Origin: an uncultured Eubacteriales bacterium | GTDB taxonomy: Bacteria; Bacillota; Clostridia; Monoglobales; Firm-18 | DNA length: 20,071 bases | Direction: 5' to 3' | Assembly (NCBI GenBank): GCA_905210885.1 | Contig: CAJLYO010000007.1 | Location: forward strand, 1-20,071 | Shown: positions 1 through 7,810 of the stretch, piece after piece | Layout of the letters: every line of letters starts with the position of its first letter | How positions within the stretch are numbered: the first letter of the stretch is position 1 | Notes under the pieces: model-generated | What the model saw: only the letters and a program-made list of their open reading frames with translations | Databases searched by the model: none | Told to the model about the DNA's origin: nothing | Position numbers and translations under genes: made by a program

Positions 1-61
1 TTACCGAAGGCGTCATGCTCATAGTTTTACGCGTTGTTTGCAAAAGTTAAAACCGGTAGGG
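1..61 (-). repeat. Start of a further silent RHS cassette, cut by window edge
   Basis: Read on the minus strand this segment encodes an in-frame stop followed by NYEHDAFGN, the beginning of the RHS core found in the large RHS gene. It matches 1522-1582 with about four mismatches in 61 bases by eye, including non-core sequence upstream of the stop. The homology to the main RHS gene covers only the DAFGN end, so the two cassette starts share a junction that the main gene lacks. The rest of this cassette (core and tip) would lie beyond the left edge. Confidence 0.75.
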
Positions 62-114
62 TGTTATGCTTGTCCGACAAAAATCGTTTGACGGAGATTG
101 CGTCGTAAATATCA

Positions 115-134
115 GGGCGGATAAGTATCCGCCC
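115..134. repeat. REP-like short palindrome
   Basis: GGGCGGATA and TATCCGCCC form a perfect 9-bp stem around a 2-base centre. The same arms occur inside the MITE-like element at 14252-14270 with a one-base centre. It lies between the immunity candidate ending at 202 and the cassette start at the left edge. There is no T-run, so it is not a canonical intrinsic terminator. A dispersed extragenic palindrome is the likely reading. Confidence 0.6.
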
Positions 135-201
135 GTACTGTGAATATTCTTTTTCCAATCCTGTATGGTAACAACGCCAACCGAACGAGAAAGATTATTG
201 T

Positions 202-693
202 TTAATACTTTCCTTTATAGTTCGGTGGATATCCTGCTGAATCCGTATCCAGTAAAGGAACAAAATCGGAACGGTAAATAAACACCATGTTTTCGGAATT
301 TTTTTGCTTGAAATATGGAAATCCTATGTATTTACCTCTTGCTTTAAACGTTGCTTCCTTAAAATTGTATCTAAGACTTTCTAATTCTGAGCCATATGAT
401 ATAATGAACATTTCCTTTCCAAAATCAATATCCGGCAGTTTCAAATTAAACTTTTTTTCAATATTTTCAACCTGTTCCTGATTAGTTATGCTTTCCCAAT
501 ACGGAATCGGTCTTTTAGACATATCCAAATTATAATCTTTAATTTTGTACAAGTTAATATCCTGATAATTCTGTTGGTATTGTGCTTTGTTAATTAAATT
601 ATAACCTATAACCGTAATAACAATGGTAATAATACCAACTAATGTCCAAATTATTTGCTTACCAAATCCTTGATTTACTGCCATATTGTCCAA
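202..693 (-). CDS. Membrane-anchored candidate immunity protein of the silent cassette
   Basis: This 163-aa protein has one hydrophobic segment at about residues 12-32 and a polar C-terminal domain of about 130 residues; I do not recognise the domain. The TTG start at 693 is chosen because GGAGGTG lies 7 nt upstream; an ATG at 684 is the alternative but sits too far from that site. Its start overlaps the 3' end of the orphan toxin frame by 19 bp, so translation may be coupled. Position directly behind a toxin tip and the lack of RHS features suggest an immunity protein. A membrane anchor would fit protection against a toxin acting at or outside the membrane. The immunity role is inferred from position only. 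Confidence 0.7.
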   Translation of the reverse strand: MDNMAVNQGFGKQIIWTLVGIITIVITVIGYNLINKAQYQQNYQDINLYKIKDYNLDMSKRPIPYWESITNQEQVENIEKKFNLKLPDIDFGKEMFIISYGSELESLRYNFKEATFKARGKYIGFPYFKQKNSENMVFIYRSDFVPLLDTDSAGYPPNYKGKY

Positions 694-1547
694 TATCCAA
701 CACCTCCATCTTTATTCAACCAGAATGCAATCTTGCCATTTGGTGCCTTTTTTCCTAAAAACCTTCGTTCAGCTGTCCAGCCATAATATGCATCTTGATC
801 CCACGCAAGTCTTGGCATGTAATGCCCAAGCAAGTTTGTATACGCCAAACTACCATCCATACCATATACAATATCAATATTGTGCGCAACAAGAAATTCA
901 ACAGCAATATTATGACCAAAACCCTTAGCTTGGTATTTTGCATTTGAATAAATATAATCTAAATGACCCCCGTTGCATGACATCACATTCAGAGATTTCA
1001 TTGTTGCTTTTGTCAAGTCACCAACGTAATAGCCTGAAGAACCATTCAGTGTGACGTCTTGTGTTGAAGATGTTAATTGCCCTAATTGACCGTCAGCATC
1101 ACCCAAGTAAATGGTAAAAGGAGAACCGTGAAACAGCATTGAAACTCCATCTATTGCTCCGTCAGTTTCTATCATTTTATTCCAATTACTTAAAAATCCG
1201 GTGAGTGACCATATATCAACTAAGTGCACTTCCGTACCATATTGAGCCTTTAAGTTTTCAGCTTCGGTTTTTGCCTGTTCTCCGAACGATTCGCCATCAT
1301 AAAATACCCAACTATCCAACCCCCAAGGATCAACTGCATTAACCGGATTATTACCACAGTATGCATACCAGTTGTCGCCGTCTTTTGCCGGATCCTCTGT
1401 GGTAAACCTGCCTATGCTTGGGTCGTAATAGCGGTTACGCAGATAGATAAAGCCGGTTTCATTATCGTAATACTCGCCGCAATAACGGAAGGGGTTAGAG
1501 TCGACGGTATTTGTTTTCTGATTACCGAAGGCGTAATGTTCGTAGTT
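675..1547 (-). CDS. Orphan RHS core plus caspase-like toxin tip (silent cassette, no own start)
   Basis: The frame opens right after a TAA at 1550-1548 and encodes the final part of an RHS core (PFRYCGEYYD, GFIYLRNRYYDPSIGRF, NPVNAVDPWG), then a unique tip of about 214 residues. The core part contains no ATG, GTG or TTG. The first possible start is a TTG at 1319, just at the tip, with only GGGG immediately before it, so independent expression is doubtful. In the tip, numbered from that TTG, LFHGS places a His at residue 64 and VMSCNGG a Cys at residue 115, each after a hydrophobic strand. This is the pattern of caspase-fold (clan CD) peptidases, and the spacing recalls DUF4347. Function as a toxin is inferred from RHS architecture and the following immunity-like gene. 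Expression probably needs recombination into the main RHS gene through the shared core. Confidence 0.7.
   Translation of the reverse strand, partial: NYEHYAFGNQKTNTVDSNPFRYCGEYYDNETGFIYLRNRYYDPSIGRFTTEDPAKDGDNWYAYCGNNPVNAVDPWGLDSWVFYDGESFGEQAKTEAENLKAQYGTEVHLVDIWSLTGFLSNWNKMIETDGAIDGVSMLFHGSPFTIYLGDADGQLGQLTSSTQDVTLNGSSGYYVGDLTKATMKSLNVMSCNGGHLDYIYSNAKYQAKGFGHNIAVEFLVAHNIDIVYGMDGSLAYTNLLGHYMPRLAWDQDAYYGWTAERRFLGKKAPNGKIAFWLNKDGGVGYWTIWQ
1342..1535 (-). repeat. RHS core duplicate (matches 2907-3100)
   Basis: These 194 bases align without gaps to 2907-3100 of the large RHS gene with about eight or nine mismatches by eye. The segment encodes the end of the RHS-associated core. It gives enough near-identity for homologous exchange of the C-terminal tip. 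Confidence 0.88.
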
Positions 1548-1582
1548 TTACGCGTTGTTTGCAGAAGTTAAAACCGGTAGGG
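1522..1582 (-). repeat. Cassette junction repeat (matches 1-61)
   Basis: This segment contains the last bases shared with the main RHS core, an in-frame stop, and about 35 further bases up to CCGGTAGGG. The extra bases recur at the left-edge cassette but not in the main gene. It therefore marks a conserved cassette boundary. Homology between the two copies ends where the palindromic element at 1576 begins. Confidence 0.75.
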
Positions 1583-1654
1583 AACAGCCTGTGTGCTGTT
1601 CAGTCACTGCACAAATTTGTTACAGCGGAACGACACTCGGGGTCGTTCCCTACC
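1576..1654. repeat. MITE/REP-like palindromic element, short form
   Basis: The ends GGTAGGGAAC and GTTCCCTACC are inverted. Each end is itself a hairpin: GAACAGC/GCTGTTC on the left, GGAACGAC/GTCGTTCC on the right. It is a diverged, 79-bp relative of the element at 14194-14350. The left hairpin differs in sequence but keeps pairing, which suggests that the structure matters. It lies in the gap between the first immunity gene and the silent cassette. The remaining bases up to 1751 show no gene. Confidence 0.65.
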
Positions 1655-1751
1655 GTGGTAAAACTTTGTTATTTTAGCTCAAGATGAGTAATGGTTCTGT
1701 TGCCTTATAACTAAGCTTTGCTAGGTTAATATAACTGTCCTTTGACTATTA

Positions 1752-2231
1752 TTAGTCAATAGATATTGTCATTTTTCTCATAGACGCATCATTGCCTGCT
1801 GTTATTACAAAGTTTTCATTGTGATATTTAAACGATAATTTTAATTTTTCTCCCTCAAATGATTTTAAAAGCAAGTTATTTTCGGCAACAGAAAAATAGA
1901 AATCAGAGATTTCTGCAAATGAGGCTTGTGTAATATAAACAGCATCTGTATCTGATGTCCGATAATGTAAAATCGTTTTATCCGGCAGCGGTAAATAAAA
2001 ACTTTGATTGTTTATGATGTATCTGTGCTGCTCTGTTGTATTGAATTTCATATCAACCATATGTTTGAATGAAGGCACTGACAAATACGCACAACAGATT
2101 GTGCATAGAGCAATGCAAATTCCTAACACAGTCGATATACTAGTTTTTATGTATATTTTAGGTGTTGCAATTGCAATTGTAGTGATAGCAGTCGCAATAA
2201 TAAGTAACACAATCAATAAATAATTATTCAT
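1752..2231 (-). CDS. Two-segment membrane protein, candidate immunity protein for the RHS tip
   Basis: This 159-aa protein has two hydrophobic segments at about residues 3-24 and 30-52 and a polar C-terminal domain of about 105 residues. I recognise no family. The ATG at 2231 lies 17 nt after the stop of the large RHS gene, behind AAGGGA, so the two are almost certainly cotranscribed. A short protein directly after an RHS tip is the usual place for the cognate immunity protein. The membrane topology parallels that of the second immunity candidate (202-693) although the sequences differ. Immunity is inferred from position; a helper or unrelated membrane protein remains possible. Confidence 0.7.
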   Translation of the reverse strand: MNNYLLIVLLIIATAITTIAIATPKIYIKTSISTVLGICIALCTICCAYLSVPSFKHMVDMKFNTTEQHRYIINNQSFYLPLPDKTILHYRTSDTDAVYITQASFAEISDFYFSVAENNLLLKSFEGEKLKLSFKYHNENFVITAGNDASMRKMTISID

Positions 2232-2248
2232 ATTATCACATTCCCTTT

Positions 2249-5200
2249 TTATTCGAATTTTGCTGTTGAAAAACTACCAATGTTTATTAAGTCATAATCG
2301 ATATACCTATTACTTTGTGTCCAGCCATCATAAACTTTAATAAATCGTTTTGTTTCTCTAAACCAACCATTGCTTCTTGTAAACTCGCTATACCCCACAA
2401 CTGAAACTGTGTGATCTCCATAATATCCAAAAGCTATATTAAATAGTAGCGGTCGTCCAGCGTCAATCTCAGTTTTTACAGTGTTAAAATCCCAGACGTA
2501 TATACTCTTGCCCTCACCTTCATAGCCATATTTTTTAAACGTATCATTTATAATATTATTTATTTTAGTTGGAAATGTTCCGGTTTCATTGCTATATCCA
2601 TAGCCCTCAGCAATTGCTTTTATATCACTGTATAAGGTTGCATCATCTGGTATACTATCTTTACCATAGTTATCTCTGTAATAAGCAAAGACTCTTGTAA
2701 TTGCAGTTAATACGCAATTGTTTGCATCTGTTTCTAAATCTTTCATCAAAAATTTGGGAACATTAGGCTCCAATGTACCCCAATTACTAGAAACCCAACC
2801 GTTCTTATACTTATCATTTACATATGCACTTGTATCATAAATTCCACCGTAACCGCATTCTCCTGTGATTTGTCCATCAGTACATCCATTAGGATCTATC
2901 CTATTCACCGGATTATTGCCGCAGTATGCATACCAGTTATCGCCGTCTTTTACCGGGTCCTCTGTGGTAAACCTGCCTATGCTTGGGTCGTAATAGCGGT
3001 TACGCAGATATATAAAGCCGGTTTCATTATCGTAATACTCGCCGCAATAGCGGAAGGGGTTAGAGTCGGCGGTATTTGTTTTCTGATTACCGAAGGCGTC
3101 GAAATTGTAATTTGACGTTACCTGACGTTTGGAATTAAACAGACCTACTACATCGCCGCGGTGATTTAATATATAATACTTTTTATCACTGCCGCTTACG
3201 GTGCTTATTAGATTGTTGCCGCGGATAAATGATGACTCGTTTGTGCCGTCTGATTCATACGCTACATTCATTCCGTCATATGCATGAGTTACGGTTTTCG
3301 AAACGCCGTTTTCCGTTACTGTTTTTCTTTGGCGGAGGTTATCGCCGTTGTAGACATATGCCGCAGTTATTCCGCCGGAAGTAAATGATGTCAGTCTGTT
3401 CCAGCCGTCATATGAATAATATCCGGCATTTCTGCCCGCTGTTTCGGAATCTTCGCTTTCCGCAGATGAGGAGGAAAGCATGTTACCGTTGGCGTCATAT
3501 GTATAATTTACAATATCCGTTATGTCGCCGTTTGTTTCGGCAGCTGACAAAAGCCTGTTGTTTTTATCATAAGAATACCGGACAGACACTCCGCCGGAGG
3601 TTTTACTTGCCATATTTCCGAATTTATCGTAGGTATATGTTGTGGTTCCTTCGCCGGAGCGCGTTTCGCTTGTTATGCGCCGCAGATTGTCATAAGTAAA
3701 GGAAACAGCTGCGCCGTTGTCGGAATAGCTTTTTATGCTTCCGTCGGGGTAATATCTTATTGTCAATATTTCTTTAATACGGTTCTCTTCATTGCTATTA
3801 GAGGTTACTGCATAATGACAGTTTTTCAAACCGAGGTTGTTATATTGTCCGTATATGGATTTCTTTTGCGTACTGCCTGACTTTGTGGTTTCGTTTAAAA
3901 TCAGGTTTCCCTGATAAGTATAGGTGGTTGTGTCCGTGCCGTCATTTACGGTAACAAGCTGATTTGCGTCATTAAACGTATATGACAGGCTTTGTTTGTC
4001 AACACCGCCGATTTTTAAGTTAAAGCTTGTTCTGTTGCCGTTGGCATCATATGTATACGTTTTGGACGTATTGCCCTTTGTTTCGTTTAAAAGATTTCCT
4101 AACTTATCATAATTATAATATGTTGTACCTGAATTGTCAACCATTGAAAGTATTTTGCCAAGCATATTATAGGTGTAACTTACAGAGTCGGTATTTCCGG
4201 ATGAGTCTGTGTAAGATTTGTTTAAAAGCCTGTTTAGCACATCATAGCTGTAAGTAAATACGGTTCCGTTTTTATCCGTTTTGGAAATAAGCTGACCCAT
4301 AAGATTGTAGGTGTACGAAATGTCATTACCCATGGGGTCGGTTTCGCTAATCATATTTCCCAGCGTATCGTATTCGTATGATGTAAGCTTATGCTCATTT
4401 GCATTATAGTCAGCTTCGGCGCTTGGAAGCCCCTCGGTTTTTTGCAGCAACCGACCGCTGTCATCATACTCAAAGCGTGTATAAATCCAGTCATTTTCCG
4501 GTTTTACCGCAGAGGCTGTCATTCTGCCGCGGCTATCATATATGCGTCTTTCGTTAGAGTATTTATAGCCTGTCTTTGTGTCATATTCTGCCGTTTTACT
4601 TATCAGAACATTGTTTCCTGCCGTATCATAGTAGTAATATGTAATCTTATCGCCCTGCTGGCTGTCAAGTGTGTTTTTTTCGGATTGTAATAATCCCATA
4701 GCGTTCCAGCCGTATGCTGTTGTAATTCCCTTGTCGTTTACCGATGAAAGCAGGCCGGTTGTTTCACTATATGTATAGGAAACAGTGCCGTTTGCGGCAG
4801 CCTCTGTTAAAATACGGTTGGCATGGTCATAAGTGTACTCAAGGGAATTTTTGGTTAACCCCTCTGCATTGGCTTTAAAATCCTTAACCGTTTTTAAATT
4901 GCCGATCATATCGGTTGTGTACGTTTGCGTAAAAGTTTTGTCGTCATACGTAATGATATCCTGAAGTTTAAATCCGTATTTATTTGTTTGCCGCTCGACA
5001 AGTGCATAATTTGCGGAATTTGAATACAGCTTAACCGCAGTGCTTGCGACATTTGAGGCTTTATACGGAGCATAGCTGAAATCCTTTCGGCTGATTACTG
5101 CAGAGCCGTTATAGACATATTCGTTTTTTACACTGCCGTCGGAATAATAGGTGTTCTTAACCTTGCCTTTTTCCGTTCCGTCGCCGTTAAGCACCTTTAT

Positions 5201-7810
5201 TTCCGTTACGCGGCTGTCATTGTCATAAACGTATTCCGTAAGCTTTTTCCACAGCGAACCGTCGTGCTTATATCCTGCGGTGAACCTTCCAAGACTGTCA
5301 AACTGTGATTTTTCCGAGCGGTTAGTTTCATCGGTTACGGTAACGGCATTATTTATATCATCATATTGTATTGTTTTGAAGGTGTTGTCCGGATTTATAA
5401 CCTTTGTGTTTCTGCCCGTTTTATCATATTGATATTGGGTTGTATTGCCGTTTCCGTCTGTTTGGCTCACGAGTCTTCCAAGATAGTCATAGGTTTCTGT
5501 CTTTGTTACACTCTGCGTCGATGAGGTATCGCTGTCAGGGGTGTACACATAAACCGAAGGGATTGTGTATGTGATTGTAAGAGAATCCGCAGTCGGGTTT
5601 GTTCCGTCATACGTTGTATATGCATATTCTATATTTGTTTTCACACCGCCGCCTGCGATGTATGTTATATCTCCTGTGCTGTCCTGAGTATATGATGTTC
5701 GCTCGACTCTGTATCCGGTGTTTTCCGGAGAGGTTGTGTACGCGTTTGCTTCTGCCGTAATATACTTGCCGCTGCTTGTGTAATTATAGATTTTGCCGAA
5801 ATAATATCCGGTATCGCGCATTGTATATTCGTAAGCAAGATTATTATACTGACCGTAAGCACAGTACCATGCAACATTTCCGTCACGTGTAATTTTTGTA
5901 AGCCTGTTAAGAGAATCGTACTGGTACACTTCGCTTATCGTGTTGGCGGCGCCGGAGCCGGAACTTGACTTTGCATACTTGTTCATTGTAAGCATATTTC
6001 GTTTGCCCTCGCCGTTAAAATCGCTGTAAGTGTAATCTGTTCTGACATAATACGAATTGCCGGCGTTTGTACTGGTAATGTCCTGCCTTTTCAGGCTTGA
6101 ATGCTTATCATATATATTCTTTTGGGAGAATCCGCTTTTTGACGGATATGTAATGTTTTCCGTTACGGTGGAAATCACCTTATGTGTTTCCGAAGGGTTT
6201 TCGTATACAACCTGATATGAATACAACGCTCTATTCTGCATAGCAGTGCTTTCCGGTGAAAGCTCATATCTTTCGGATATAACATATCTGCCTTTTTCAA
6301 CAAACGGACGGTAGCTTTCAAATATATCGGAGTAACTGTATTTATAGCACGCCTGTCCACCACCCGGCAGTATAACTTTGTCTATAATATAATTAGACGT
6401 CAGTGCTGTCGGTCTGAACGGGTTTCCGTTACTTTGTGTAAGCGAACCGGTATAATATTTTGTATTTACTTTACGAAGTTTAAATGCTGTTGTTTTATAG
6501 TCGTTTTCGCTCAGAGCCTTTTTGCAGTTATAGGTAATTATATCGTCCTCTGTAAGATGATTATTAGGATCAACGGCAGGATTGTTTTCCGAAGTTGCTT
6601 CAAACTTAAGCTGTTCTGTTCCGTTTACGGTGACACCTGTTTTTATAATTGAAATTTGCCTTCCGAGAGTATCGGTGATTTCGCAGTTGGCGCCCAGGAG
6701 ATTATATCTTATTTTATTGCCGTATTTATCTTCGGCTGATATTATCTGATTGTCCTTTATTGTATACTTGATACCGTCTTCGCGCGTAATGTATATATAG
6801 GTAGGGTCATCATAATAACGCCAGTCGACTTCTACGGAATACTTTCTGCTTACAACCTGTGAACTTCGGCTTTTTTCCGGTCGGTCGTAGCTATAGGCAA
6901 AAGCGCCGTCCATGGAAATTCTGTCGTTGTTTTTATTCCAGTAGTAGTCATATTCTATATTTACGCTGGTTTCGTCTATCGGGTCATAAAACATATTATA
7001 TATTTCATAATCACCGTTGCCGAGTCGGTTTCTGCCGGTGCGCTGAAATACCGGCATATCATATGACCAGCCGTATGACAGGCTGCAGTTTATACTGCTT
7101 CTTCCGCTTGTTACATAATACGAGTACAAGCTGCTGAGATTTAACAGTGCCGGGGCAGAACCGATGTCCCTTGTCAGCACGGTACCTGTGCCTAATGTCA
7201 TGTCATTTGCAAGAAAGTAATTATTATCCCTGCTAAAGCCTATTTCGTTTTCCTCTGCGGACAGACTGTAGAACAATGTACCCTGTGATGAATAATATGA
7301 CTGGAAACCGTACCGGGTCAGCGATGCGTAATTGCTTACGCTAAGTTCGTTGTTCCCGTTTTCCATGCGCAGCATATCGTCCGGTGAGTCAAATGCAACG
7401 TAAACCGTTTCGTCCGATGAATCGTAATATCTGAAAACATATTTATTTGTTGTCCTGTATGAGTCAAGCTCATAGCTTGCCCGCAAATGCAGACTTACAA
7501 GGGAACCTGACGCGTCATACTGTGTATTACTGCTGAAACGCCGCTTTAATTCTAACGGTATATCACCTTTTCCGCGCAGTGATAAATCGGTGGAATGATA
7601 TGAAACGCTTCCATCGGCACCGCTTATAATTTCATCTCCGGCGTCCTGAACAGATGAAGCGGCTCCTCTTACTTCAAACATGTTTTTAAATTCCTCACGC
7701 TGGATATAATCATCTACCACTTCAAGAGTGCTGTCGGCATAAGAAACAATGCTGACAGCAGATATAATTACAAAAAACACCATTGCGATTTTTATACAGA
7801 TTTGTTTCAT
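2249..7810 (-). CDS. Secreted RHS/YD-repeat polymorphic toxin with C39-like peptidase tip
   Basis: This large 1853-aa protein begins with a signal peptide (MKQICIKIAMVFF then a small-residue stretch ending near YADS). An N-terminal region of about 600 residues is followed by many YD repeats of the type YDxxGRL..xxDxxG from about residue 630 to 1560. The RHS-associated core (GFIYLRNRYYDPSIGRF, then NPVNRIDPNG) covers about 1570-1642. The last 211 residues are unrelated to RHS. There ANNC gives Cys 1699, GDHTVSVVGY gives His 1800 and VYDGW gives Asp 1828, the order expected for a papain-fold C39-like cysteine peptidase. YD-repeat shells are known to encapsulate C-terminal toxins. The ATG at 7810 is preferred to TTG at 7816: it overlaps the upstream stop as TAATG and has AAGGAG 10 nt away. 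Secretion is probably by Sec. The target is unknown. Confidence 0.9.
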   Translation of the reverse strand: MKQICIKIAMVFFVIISAVSIVSYADSTLEVVDDYIQREEFKNMFEVRGAASSVQDAGDEIISGADGSVSYHSTDLSLRGKGDIPLELKRRFSSNTQYDASGSLVSLHLRASYELDSYRTTNKYVFRYYDSSDETVYVAFDSPDDMLRMENGNNELSVSNYASLTRYGFQSYYSSQGTLFYSLSAEENEIGFSRDNNYFLANDMTLGTGTVLTRDIGSAPALLNLSSLYSYYVTSGRSSINCSLSYGWSYDMPVFQRTGRNRLGNGDYEIYNMFYDPIDETSVNIEYDYYWNKNNDRISMDGAFAYSYDRPEKSRSSQVVSRKYSVEVDWRYYDDPTYIYITREDGIKYTIKDNQIISAEDKYGNKIRYNLLGANCEITDTLGRQISIIKTGVTVNGTEQLKFEATSENNPAVDPNNHLTEDDIITYNCKKALSENDYKTTAFKLRKVNTKYYTGSLTQSNGNPFRPTALTSNYIIDKVILPGGGQACYKYSYSDIFESYRPFVEKGRYVISERYELSPESTAMQNRALYSYQVVYENPSETHKVISTVTENITYPSKSGFSQKNIYDKHSSLKRQDITSTNAGNSYYVRTDYTYSDFNGEGKRNMLTMNKYAKSSSGSGAANTISEVYQYDSLNRLTKITRDGNVAWYCAYGQYNNLAYEYTMRDTGYYFGKIYNYTSSGKYITAEANAYTTSPENTGYRVERTSYTQDSTGDITYIAGGGVKTNIEYAYTTYDGTNPTADSLTITYTIPSVYVYTPDSDTSSTQSVTKTETYDYLGRLVSQTDGNGNTTQYQYDKTGRNTKVINPDNTFKTIQYDDINNAVTVTDETNRSEKSQFDSLGRFTAGYKHDGSLWKKLTEYVYDNDSRVTEIKVLNGDGTEKGKVKNTYYSDGSVKNEYVYNGSAVISRKDFSYAPYKASNVASTAVKLYSNSANYALVERQTNKYGFKLQDIITYDDKTFTQTYTTDMIGNLKTVKDFKANAEGLTKNSLEYTYDHANRILTEAAANGTVSYTYSETTGLLSSVNDKGITTAYGWNAMGLLQSEKNTLDSQQGDKITYYYYDTAGNNVLISKTAEYDTKTGYKYSNERRIYDSRGRMTASAVKPENDWIYTRFEYDDSGRLLQKTEGLPSAEADYNANEHKLTSYEYDTLGNMISETDPMGNDISYTYNLMGQLISKTDKNGTVFTYSYDVLNRLLNKSYTDSSGNTDSVSYTYNMLGKILSMVDNSGTTYYNYDKLGNLLNETKGNTSKTYTYDANGNRTSFNLKIGGVDKQSLSYTFNDANQLVTVNDGTDTTTYTYQGNLILNETTKSGSTQKKSIYGQYNNLGLKNCHYAVTSNSNEENRIKEILTIRYYPDGSIKSYSDNGAAVSFTYDNLRRITSETRSGEGTTTYTYDKFGNMASKTSGGVSVRYSYDKNNRLLSAAETNGDITDIVNYTYDANGNMLSSSSAESEDSETAGRNAGYYSYDGWNRLTSFTSGGITAAYVYNGDNLRQRKTVTENGVSKTVTHAYDGMNVAYESDGTNESSFIRGNNLISTVSGSDKKYYILNHRGDVVGLFNSKRQVTSNYNFDAFGNQKTNTADSNPFRYCGEYYDNETGFIYLRNRYYDPSIGRFTTEDPVKDGDNWYAYCGNNPVNRIDPNGCTDGQITGECGYGGIYDTSAYVNDKYKNGWVSSNWGTLEPNVPKFLMKDLETDANNCVLTAITRVFAYYRDNYGKDSIPDDATLYSDIKAIAEGYGYSNETGTFPTKINNIINDTFKKYGYEGEGKSIYVWDFNTVKTEIDAGRPLLFNIAFGYYGDHTVSVVGYSEFTRSNGWFRETKRFIKVYDGWTQSNRYIDYDLINIGSFSTAKFE
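2907..3100 (-). repeat. RHS core copy in the expressed gene (matches 1342-1535)
   Basis: This is the expressed partner of the core duplicate at 1342-1535. Identity stops at the conserved DP-G boundary on one side and at the DAFGN codons on the other. Recombination inside it would replace only the tip and leave the frame intact, because the two copies have the same length. Confidence 0.88.

Noticed and set aside
1707..1734. AACTAAGC..GCTAGGTTA, resembling the operator palindromes near 14017
   Set aside because: The arms pair imperfectly and no promoter or gene start lies next to it.
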